From contig NZ_JAHLPW010000011.1 in NCBI RefSeq assembly GCF_018918075.1, positions 62,001 to 126,000 of the forward strand: a stretch of 64,000 nt of DNA, read 5' to 3'. Position numbers and translations under genes: made by a program. Source of the DNA: Virgibacillus sp. MSJ-26. GTDB lineage: Bacteria > Bacillota > Bacilli > Bacillales > Amphibacillaceae. Below are positions 57,691-64,000 of this stretch, piece by piece. Under the pieces are notes generated by a model. It did not search any database. It worked only from the letters and a program-made list of their open reading frames with translations, and had not been told where the DNA came from. Within the stretch, counting starts at the first letter, position 1; each line of letters opens with the position of its first letter.

Positions 57691-57787
57691 GCAAACGCAA
57701 GACGTCCAAGCTTTTGTTTCAATCAGCCAAATTAAGGGAAAAATCAAATCAAATCAATTCAATTACCAACACGCGGGAGGCTCCACA

Positions 57788-58405
57788 ATGTTTAAGAAAA
57801 AACAAGATAAGTTCTTAATGTACTTGGTAGACTTTGCAGAGCATTTAAATGAAACCATCAAGTATTTTGCTCAATATAAAATAAAAGATTTGCAAACAGT
57901 AGAAGAATTTGCGAATAAAATAAAAGAATATGAAACAGCTGCAGACAATAAAGTACATAAAATTATCAAAGATCTTAATGAGACATTCATTACTCCTATC
58001 GAACGGGAAGACATTCTACAGCTTACTCTGAACTTAGATGATATCATTGACGGCATGGAAGAGTTTACGATGTTATTAGACATTCATCAGATTCAATCTT
58101 CTGATGGTTATATTGATGGATTTACTGAAAATATCCAAAAATGCGGTGAAGAAATCCTAGCAGCCATCGATCTCATGGCAAATAGCAAGCTCGGAGAAAT
58201 TGAGCCACATGTCATTAAAATTAAAGATTACGAAAGCCAATGCGATATATTGCACCACGATTCGCTCAAGGAACTTTTTAAAAAAGAATCCAATCCAATC
58301 ACCGTCATCCAGTACAAAGATATTTATGAAACATTAGAAGGTATTGCTGATGACTGCCATGATGTTGCCAGTACTCTACAAAGCATCATGATGAAAAATG
58401 CGTAA
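57788..58405 (+). CDS. DUF47 PhoU-like phosphate transport regulator
   Basis: 205-aa all-helical PhoU-like protein of the DUF47 family (B. subtilis YkaA), encoded beside Pit transporters and thought to regulate them. The repeats E-x-x-A-D (KEYETAADNKVHKI near 46-60 and KDYESQCDILHHDSL near 145-160) supply the metal-binding acidic clusters; TPIEREDILQLTLNLDDIIDG near 73-93 is the family core. GGGAGGCTC precedes ATG 57788. The Pit gene starts 10 nt later. Confidence 0.92.
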   Translation: MFKKKQDKFLMYLVDFAEHLNETIKYFAQYKIKDLQTVEEFANKIKEYETAADNKVHKIIKDLNETFITPIEREDILQLTLNLDDIIDGMEEFTMLLDIHQIQSSDGYIDGFTENIQKCGEEILAAIDLMANSKLGEIEPHVIKIKDYESQCDILHHDSLKELFKKESNPITVIQYKDIYETLEGIADDCHDVASTLQSIMMKNA

Positions 58406-58414
58406 AAGGAATCG

Positions 58415-59419
58415 ATGATAATGGACACACTATTACTGACTGTCGTTATAATTGTAATACTTGCATTAATATTTGATTTTATCAATGGTTTCCACGACAC
58501 AGCGAACGCTATAGCGACCGCTGTCTCAACACGTGCCCTAACACCACGAAGAGCGATCATCTTAGCAGCAACGATGAACTTCCTAGGCGCGCTTACTTTC
58601 ACAGGTGTTGCTCAAACAATCACAAGCGGCATTGCCGATCCTTTTGAATTGGACAATGGCTTGCTCGTTATAGTCGCAGCTTTGATTTCCGCCATCATTT
58701 GGAACTTACTCACTTGGTATCTCGGCATTCCAAGTAGCTCATCCCACGCTATTATAGGTGCTATCACCGGAGCAGTCATTGTCTCAGCTGGTGCAGGAGC
58801 GGTTCACTTTAAAGGCTTCATTTCCATTGTCGAGGGACTCATTTTCTCTCCGTTTATCGCCTTTATTATCGGATATATTATTTACGCCATCATAAAAGTC
58901 ATTTTCAAAAACGCGAAACTCGCCAAAACGAATAAACAATTCCGCCTTGTCCAAGTGATTACAGCGGCCGGACAATCCTACGCTCACGGCACGAACGATG
59001 CACAAAAATCAATGGGTATCATCACGATGGCACTCATCGTCGGCGGCATGCATTCTACCACCGAAGTGCCCTTTTGGGTCCAGTTTGCCTGTGCGACTGC
59101 CATGGCCCTAGGGACATCCATCGGTGGCTGGCGCATTATTAAAACCGTCGGCGGAAAAATCATGAAAATCCGCCCTGTTAACGGTGTTGCAGCAGACCTA
59201 ACCGGTGCGACCGTCATTTTCGGCGCAACATTATTTCACCTACCAGTTAGCACAACTCACGTGATTTCATCCGCCATCCTTGGTGTTGGCTCGTCCCACC
59301 GAGTCAAAGGCGTTAACTGGGGTGTCGCCAAACGCATGGTCGTCACCTGGGTCATCACCCTGCCAATATCAGCAACTCTTGGCGGTTTATTTTATTGGAT
59401 ATTAAATCTATTTTTTTAA
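58415..59419 (+). CDS. pit: Low-affinity inorganic phosphate transporter, PiT family
   Basis: 334-aa integral membrane phosphate:cation symporter. The two inverted signature repeats are visible: FDFINGFHDTANAIATAVSTRAL (abbreviated GFHDTANA, near 24-31) and SYAHGTNDAQKSMGII near 188-203. About ten TM helices; conserved GIPSSSSHAIIGAITGA near 107 and LPVSTTHVISSAILG near 274. ATG 58415 or 58421 both possible; AAAGGA favours the former. With the DUF47 gene it forms an operon. Sense strand is unusually C-rich for a gene on this strand. Confidence 0.95.
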   Translation: MIMDTLLLTVVIIVILALIFDFINGFHDTANAIATAVSTRALTPRRAIILAATMNFLGALTFTGVAQTITSGIADPFELDNGLLVIVAALISAIIWNLLTWYLGIPSSSSHAIIGAITGAVIVSAGAGAVHFKGFISIVEGLIFSPFIAFIIGYIIYAIIKVIFKNAKLAKTNKQFRLVQVITAAGQSYAHGTNDAQKSMGIITMALIVGGMHSTTEVPFWVQFACATAMALGTSIGGWRIIKTVGGKIMKIRPVNGVAADLTGATVIFGATLFHLPVSTTHVISSAILGVGSSHRVKGVNWGVAKRMVVTWVITLPISATLGGLFYWILNLFF

Positions 59420-59489
59420 TTGAATAAAGTAAATGAAGATGTCCAGGAGATTTGGTAAACTAAAAGAAAAAAGAAAGTAGCGACATCAA

Positions 59490-59969
59490 ATGAACATCAC
59501 GATCATTTCAGTAGGCAAACTCAAAGAAAAATTCATGCGCCAAGCCGTCGACGAATACATGAAGCGGCTCACAGCCTACGCCAAAGTCAATATCATTGAA
59601 GTACCCAACGAAAAAGCACCCGAAAACCTGAGCCACGCCCAAGCAGAGGCCATCAAACAAAAAGAAGGCGACCGCATTCTTAAACATATTAACGACAACA
59701 CGTACGTCATCACCCTTGAAATCGACGGCAAAATGCTCACCTCCGAACAATTATCTAAAAAAATCGGAGACTTGTCCCTGTACGGTCAAAGCCGCGTCGC
59801 ATTTGTGATTGGCGGCTCACTCGGCATCAGTGACGGCATCAAACAACGCAGCAATATGGCCCTGTCATTTTCTAAAATGACCTTCCCACATCAGTTAATG
59901 CGGGTTGTATTGTTGGAGCAGGTTTATCGAGCATTTAAGATTATGCGGGGTGAACCGTACCACAAATAG
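59490..59969 (+). CDS. rlmH: 23S rRNA (pseudouridine1915-N3)-methyltransferase RlmH
   Basis: 159-aa SPOUT-class methyltransferase acting on 23S rRNA helix 69 in assembled ribosomes. It begins [23 protein letters not shown], has the SAM knot [18 protein letters not shown] near 109-126 and the closing GEPYHK. Family length 159. Its last 75 nt are overlapped by a recombinase gene on the other strand; the 3' end, the classical SCC integration site in staphylococci, is intact. Sense strand C-rich (rows 59581-59760: C 52, G 27), unlike neighbours. Confidence 0.97.
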   Translation: MNITIISVGKLKEKFMRQAVDEYMKRLTAYAKVNIIEVPNEKAPENLSHAQAEAIKQKEGDRILKHINDNTYVITLEIDGKMLTSEQLSKKIGDLSLYGQSRVAFVIGGSLGISDGIKQRSNMALSFSKMTFPHQLMRVVLLEQVYRAFKIMRGEPYHK

Positions 59970-61613
59970 AGGCAAAAATTGTTGCAGATAAGGTGGTAAT
60001 TCTTTATCGGAAGCGGGTATTGAAAATGTGTGTTCATTATCCGTTTCACGATATAGCAAATGGATAAGTGTAAAAGTTTTAGATATATTCATTTCAGTAA
60101 AGTCAAAATCAAGTTCTATGTTTTTAATCGATCTGGATTTATCTATTTCCTTGATTGTGATATTATCAATTAACAACTGCAATAATTGCTTTTGATTTTC
60201 CCTAGATGACCTCTTATAAACAGATAGGAATTTTTCCAACAACATTTCGATTAATTCTGGTTTAATTACTTTTGAATCGACAGAAGCTAATTGTATTATA
60301 ACCTCATTTTTCTTTTGTTCTAACCCCCTTTTATCATTGGAGACCTTTTGCAATCTTTCTTGCAGAATATCTACAGGGAGCGTGTTTTTCTCAAAGGCTT
60401 CCATATACTTTGCTTGTAATTGTTCCATTTCCTTTAACTGTTTTTCAATCTCTTCTAGCTCTTTATTCAGTTGGCTTATCGAATGGGCAGAACTAGAACT
60501 AATGTCTGTGAGTGTCTTATATAGCTTCTTCTTATTAGAACTAAATTGTTCAATTTTCTTAATAACTGTATCTTCTGCTTCATATGCCTTAATGGAATTA
60601 GCTTTACAGGCAGCAGATCCTTTGTTATGAAAATCGCTACAGACGTAATAGCGATGTTTTCGTTTTGTTCCATCTTTTAGGGTGTATGTTGTAATAGAAG
60701 GAACCATTCCTTGACCACAATCTGGACAACGCAACAGCTTACTAAGTAAAAATGGCTCATTTGATTGTCGCTGCTTAAATGATTTACTTTTTCTTCTTGC
60801 TTGTACAACGTTCCATAATTCATCCGAAATAATAGCTTCATGTTTTCCTTCAACAAGGATAGGATTAGGATTTTTCCCTTTTCTCCGTTTGGTGTCCCAA
60901 TTCTCAACTTTTAGCCAGCTGATTTTACCGTTATATATAACATTGTCTAGGATTTGTGCAACACCATTGATGGAAAAATATCGGTTACGTTTCGTCTTAT
61001 ACCCTGTTTTATTTAAGTGGTTAGAAATTGCTCTTAGCCCTTTACCATCTGCGTACATATGATAGATTAGCTGTACTACTTCTGCTTCCTTCTCATTGAT
61101 AACAAGTTTCTTCTTTACAGTGTCATATCCAAATACAATACCACCGTTCCATCGCCCTTCCAATGCCCGTTGTTTCATTCCTAGTTTTACGTTTTCTGCT
61201 AAAGTATTACGCTCCATTTCAGCAATAGAAGCCATAATTTGAAGTACTAGACGACCTATAGGACTACTGGTATCAAAGTTCTCAGAGTAAGATATAAATT
61301 TCACATCGTATTTTTCAAACTTATCTAGAATCGTGAGCGTGTCTAACATATTTCTTGAAAGTCGAGAAATTTTCCATACTATTACAGCGTCGAATCTTTC
61401 ATTTTCAACATCTTTAATTAGCCTTTTCATTTCCGGCCGTCCTTTTACGGATTTACCGCTAATTCCTTCATCGACATATTCATTTATAACTTCCATGTTA
61501 TAAACTTGAGCATATTGTCGAAGTGTTTGAAGTTGTGCGGTTATACTAAAGCCTTCTTTTGCTTGTTCTTCTGTACTTACGCGGGCATAAATTGCTACTT
61601 TCTTAATATCCAT
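59895..61613 (-). CDS. Large serine recombinase (integrase)
   Basis: 572-aa site-specific recombinase. N-terminal resolvase domain (1-150) with catalytic Ser13 in [24 protein letters not shown] near 80-88 and [16 protein letters not shown] near 129-144. A recombinase domain (about 155-260, [17 protein letters not shown]) follows, then a zinc ribbon with C296-P-D-C299 and later YYVCSD and ACK Cys residues. A coiled coil (about 370-420, [19 protein letters not shown]) precedes the C-terminal tail. The final 24 codons (FVVRFTPHN...) are read from the antisense of rlmH, so the ORF crosses the presumed attachment site. AAGGAGGATTAAT precedes ATG 61613. Confidence 0.93.
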   Translation of the reverse strand: MDIKKVAIYARVSTEEQAKEGFSITAQLQTLRQYAQVYNMEVINEYVDEGISGKSVKGRPEMKRLIKDVENERFDAVIVWKISRLSRNMLDTLTILDKFEKYDVKFISYSENFDTSSPIGRLVLQIMASIAEMERNTLAENVKLGMKQRALEGRWNGGIVFGYDTVKKKLVINEKEAEVVQLIYHMYADGKGLRAISNHLNKTGYKTKRNRYFSINGVAQILDNVIYNGKISWLKVENWDTKRRKGKNPNPILVEGKHEAIISDELWNVVQARRKSKSFKQRQSNEPFLLSKLLRCPDCGQGMVPSITTYTLKDGTKRKHRYYVCSDFHNKGSAACKANSIKAYEAEDTVIKKIEQFSSNKKKLYKTLTDISSSSAHSISQLNKELEEIEKQLKEMEQLQAKYMEAFEKNTLPVDILQERLQKVSNDKRGLEQKKNEVIIQLASVDSKVIKPELIEMLLEKFLSVYKRSSRENQKQLLQLLIDNITIKEIDKSRSIKNIELDFDFTEMNISKTFTLIHLLYRETDNEHTFSIPASDKELPPYLQQFLPLFVVRFTPHNLKCSINLLQQYNPH

Positions 61614-61804
61614 ATTAATCCTCCTTCAAACTGATATTACAATGAAATTTTAAATAAGGGAAATAGAACTTGAGTTATTTTAAATTAGCAATTTTAGAAT
61701 CAAAGAAAGACGTTATTATTAGAAATGTTGTGACATGGAAGAGAGTTAATTAGTAGTAAATCGTGAACAACTTTTATTTAGGCTCATTTTTGTATATTTA
61801 TCTA

Positions 61805-61833
61805 TTGTCTATATAAGCAAATAGTTATATACT
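61805..61833 (+). promoter_or_regulatory. ars promoter with probable ArsR operator
   Basis: TTGTCT (61805-61810), 17-bp spacer, TATACT (61828-61833). An inverted repeat TATATAA (61810-61816) / TTATATA (61825-61831) covers the spacer and -10, a position suited to repression by ArsR. Start of arsR is 35 nt downstream. Confidence 0.7.
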
Positions 61834-61867
61834 AATTTCATGATAAATAATAAAAAGGGGGATTTAA

Positions 61868-62212
61868 ATGCTGCAAACATCTTTTGAAATAGATAAAGCT
61901 GCGAATATTTTAAAACTACTTGGTGACAAGACACGTCTAACGATGATGAAATTAATGGATAATCATGCTTGTTGTGTATGTGAATTCGTAGAAATATTCC
62001 AGTTCAGTCAACCAGCTGTCAGTCAACACCTGCGTAAACTTAAAGATCTTGGACTGGTGGAGGAAGAGAGGAAAGGACAATGGATTTTCTATTCAGTAAA
62101 TAAAAATAACGAATATTATTCATTTATTCAACCAATTCTTGATCAACTTCCGAGTCAGGATTATAAAATAAAAGAACTAGAAGAAAAAGGTACACGAATC
62201 AATTGCTGTTAA
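61868..62212 (+). CDS. arsR: Arsenic-responsive repressor ArsR
   Basis: 114-aa ArsR/SmtB winged-helix repressor released from DNA by As(III) or Sb(III). The recognition region has Cys35, Cys36 and Cys38 (HACCVCEF), the classical alpha-3 site, then the helix-turn-helix [19 protein letters not shown] and wing [14 protein letters not shown]-terminal INCC (113-114) adds two more Cys. AAAAGGGGG precedes ATG 61868. First gene of arsR-arsB-arsC. Confidence 0.95.
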   Translation: MLQTSFEIDKAANILKLLGDKTRLTMMKLMDNHACCVCEFVEIFQFSQPAVSQHLRKLKDLGLVEEERKGQWIFYSVNKNNEYYSFIQPILDQLPSQDYKIKELEEKGTRINCC

Positions 62213-62228
62213 TATTGGAGGTATTATT

Positions 62229-63527
62229 TTGTCAACAACGCTTATACTCGCAATTCTTATTTTTGTAGCAACCCTAGTGTTAGTCATTTGGCAGCCAAAG
62301 GGTTTAAATATAGGCTGGTCTGCTATCGGTGGAGCTGTGATCGCTCTAATAGTAGGAGTAGTGGATTTCAGTGATGTAATTGAAGTAACAGAAATTGTAT
62401 GGAATGCAACCCTTGCCTTTGTTGCTATTATTTTAATTTCGTTAATATTGGATGAAATTGGATTGTTCGAATGGGCTGCTTTACATATGGCCCGTTTTGC
62501 AAAGGGTAATGGAATAAAAATGTTTGTCTATATCAGTATATTAGGTGCGATTGTTGCCGCCTTATTTGCGAATGATGGTGCAGCATTAATTTTAACGCCA
62601 ATCGTTCTTGCAATGGTGCGTAATCTAAATTTCAAAGAGAAAATGATTTTCCCGTTTATCATGGCAAGTGGATTTATCGCGGATACAACATCTTTGCCCT
62701 TCATTGTCAGTAACTTAGTAAATATTGTGTCTGCTGACTTCTTTGGTATTGGATTTGTTGAATATGCTTCACGAATGATTATTCCAAACCTATTTTCATT
62801 AGTTGCTACTATATCGGTGTTACTGATTTACTTTAGAAAAAGTATTCCTAAGTCATATGATGTAGCGAAACTAGCCGAACCTAGAAGTGCTATTAAGGAT
62901 CATAAAATTTTTCGTCTATCATGGTATGTCCTTGGCTTATTAGTCATTGGTTACTTTACTAGCGAGTTTATCAATATACCTGTTTCCATTATTGCGGGAG
63001 CTATTGCTATCTTTTTCATCTTAATGGGAAGACAAAGTCCTGCAGTAAATACAAAGAATGCTATTAAGGGAGCGCCGTGGGATATTGTGTTCTTCTCTAT
63101 CGGTATGTATGTCGTAGTATATGGATTAGGAAATGCAGGACTCACCTCTGCTCTAGCAAGTGTCATTCAAACTGTCGCTGAAGAAGGATTGTTTGTTGCT
63201 ACCGTTGGAATGGGATTCATTGCTGCTTTTCTATCATCTATCATGAATAATATGCCTACCGTAATGATTGACGCTTTAGCTATTGCGGAAACGAATACTA
63301 CTGGTGTTTTAAGGGAAGCACTTGTTTATGCTAACGTAGTCGGATCAGACTTGGGTCCAAAAATTACACCGATTGGTTCCTTAGCAACTTTAGTTTGGCT
63401 TCATGTTCTGTCCCAAAAAGGAATTAAGATCTCTTGGGGAACTTATTTCAAGACGGGTATTATTCTAACGATACCAATCCTATTTATCACGTTACTAGGT
63501 CTATATCTAACATTAACTATATTTTAA
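62229..63527 (+). CDS. arsB: Arsenite efflux pump ArsB
   Basis: 432-aa arsenite exporter of the ion-transporter superfamily (not the Acr3 type). About twelve hydrophobic helices; family segments [19 protein letters not shown] near 18-36, [15 protein letters not shown] near 115-129, [15 protein letters not shown] near 151-165 and [16 protein letters not shown] near 335-350 are typical. Start TTG 62229 with GGAGG upstream, 16 nt after arsR. It exports As(III), including that produced by ArsC. Confidence 0.96.
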   Translation: MSTTLILAILIFVATLVLVIWQPKGLNIGWSAIGGAVIALIVGVVDFSDVIEVTEIVWNATLAFVAIILISLILDEIGLFEWAALHMARFAKGNGIKMFVYISILGAIVAALFANDGAALILTPIVLAMVRNLNFKEKMIFPFIMASGFIADTTSLPFIVSNLVNIVSADFFGIGFVEYASRMIIPNLFSLVATISVLLIYFRKSIPKSYDVAKLAEPRSAIKDHKIFRLSWYVLGLLVIGYFTSEFINIPVSIIAGAIAIFFILMGRQSPAVNTKNAIKGAPWDIVFFSIGMYVVVYGLGNAGLTSALASVIQTVAEEGLFVATVGMGFIAAFLSSIMNNMPTVMIDALAIAETNTTGVLREALVYANVVGSDLGPKITPIGSLATLVWLHVLSQKGIKISWGTYFKTGIILTIPILFITLLGLYLTLTIF

Positions 63528-63542
63528 TAAAGGAGTATTACT

Positions 63543-63962
63543 ATGACGAAAAAAACAATTTATTTCTTATGTACAGGAAATTCATGTCGAAGCCAAATGG
63601 CAGAAGGTTGGGCTAAAGGGATTCTTGGAAATGAGTGGGAAGTAAGAAGTGCAGGTATTGAAGCCCACGGACTAAACCCTAATGCTGTGAAAGCAATGAA
63701 GGAAGTTGGAATTGACATATCCGATCAAAAATCAGAAATTATTGATTCGGACATATTAAATAATGCAACTTTAGCAGTTACACTTTGTGGTGATGCCAAA
63801 GATAAATGTCCTGTTACACCCCCTAATGTGAAACGAGAACACTGGGGATTTGATGATCCTGCGAAAGCAGAAGGGACAGACGAAGAGAAGTGGGCTGTTT
63901 TTCAACGAGTTCGTGACGAAGTTGGTGAACGAATTAAACGTTTTGCTGAAACGGGTGAATAA
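63543..63962 (+). CDS. arsC: Thioredoxin-coupled arsenate reductase ArsC
   Basis: 139-aa low-molecular-weight-phosphatase-fold reductase of As(V) to As(III). Catalytic loop C10-T-G-N-S-C15-R16 (CX5R), redox relay Cys82 and Cys89 in [10 protein letters not shown], the same numbering as S. aureus pI258 and B. subtilis ArsC; general acid Asp in FDDPAKAEG near 105. AAAGGAGT precedes ATG 63543. Third gene of the operon, 15 nt after arsB. Confidence 0.97.
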   Translation: MTKKTIYFLCTGNSCRSQMAEGWAKGILGNEWEVRSAGIEAHGLNPNAVKAMKEVGIDISDQKSEIIDSDILNNATLAVTLCGDAKDKCPVTPPNVKREHWGFDDPAKAEGTDEEKWAVFQRVRDEVGERIKRFAETGE

Positions 63963-63967
63963 CAAGA

Positions 63968-64000
63968 AGTTAAGCCATGAGAATATCCTCAAGGCTTAAC
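63968..64000 (+). terminator. Probable terminator after arsC (cut by window end)
   Basis: GTTAAGCC (63969-63976) pairs with GGCTTAAC (63993-64000); an inner GAG/CTC adds to the stem. Any T-run lies beyond the window. Confidence 0.6.

Larger units (their letters stand above)
59951..64000. mobile_element. Left end of a probable integrative element at rlmH carrying ars genes
   Basis: The recombinase gene abuts rlmH directly, as an integrase usually abuts its attachment site, and is followed by arsR-arsB-arsC. No second copy of the rlmH 3' end (GTGAACCGTACCACAAATAG) is in the window, so the right junction must lie beyond 64000 if the element is complete. The left edge is set near the rlmH stop by analogy with SCC elements; it is an inference, not a mapped junction. 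61614-61804 is AT-rich without a gene. Confidence 0.6.

Noticed and set aside
59895-61613. Naming the recombinase CcrA, CcrB or CcrC
   Set aside because: It shares the large serine recombinase plan and the locus, but the visible N-terminal sequence differs from the Ccr proteins I recall, so no ccr symbol was assigned.

Overview
The window is the replication-origin neighbourhood of a low-GC, endospore-forming Firmicute of the family Bacillaceae (Oceanobacillus/Virgibacillus-like by my judgement; genus not proven). Evidence: the order gyrB-remB-recF-yaaA-dnaN-dnaA | rpmH-rnpA-yidC-jag-mnmE-mnmG-rsmG-noc-parA-parB, the sporulation gene yyaC, then ychF, rpsF-ssb-rpsR, yybS-gdpP-rplI-dnaB, purA, walRKHIJ-htrC and rlmH. 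This is the conserved order of one Bacillus replichore, with genes mostly co-directional with fork movement away from oriC (minus strand left of about 7.0 kb, plus strand to the right).

Layout. 1-7.2 kb: gyrB (3' end cut off by the window), remB, recF, yaaA, dnaN, dnaA and a bipartite oriC. It has DnaA boxes upstream of dnaA and a perfect box plus GC stretch, DnaA-trio-like tract and AT-rich DUE in the dnaA-dnaN gap. 7.2-9.5 kb: rpmH to jag. 9.5-12.8 kb: an accessory minus-strand group of two flavodoxin-fold FMN reductases and a cytosolic ApbE flavin transferase, interrupted by a roughly 400-bp inverted-repeat element. One reductase ends in two tandem ApbE-type flavinylation motifs. 13-25.5 kb: tRNA modification genes, nucleoid occlusion and chromosome segregation genes with two perfect parS sites, a cysteine-desulfurase-like gene (carrying one parS), yyaC and membrane proteins. 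25.7-43.7 kb: essential housekeeping operons. 43.8-57.3 kb: accessory stretch with a DnaA-box cluster, ABC and MFS exporters, a PadR regulator, nitronate monooxygenase, a lipoprotein, a PBP4-type carboxypeptidase, and a metal P-type ATPase with two separate HMA chaperones under twin CRP/FNR-type promoters. 57.4-60 kb: phosphate transport pair and rlmH. 59.9-64 kb: a large serine recombinase abutting and overlapping the 3' end of rlmH, followed by arsRBC. It looks like the left end of an integrative element at the rlmH locus (the site used by SCC elements in staphylococci); its right end lies outside the window.

Non-coding repeats deserve attention. Two intergenic arrays (34.3 and 57.4 kb) share one hairpin-forming unit with 52-53 bp spacing, and a third, unrelated two-unit array (54.5 kb) also has a 52-bp period. 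A second dispersed repeat family occurs in opposite orientations at 26.95 kb (inside the rpsF leader) and 36.06 kb.

No tRNA, rRNA or CRISPR array was seen. All functional calls rest on reading the sequence and recalling families; no searches were run.
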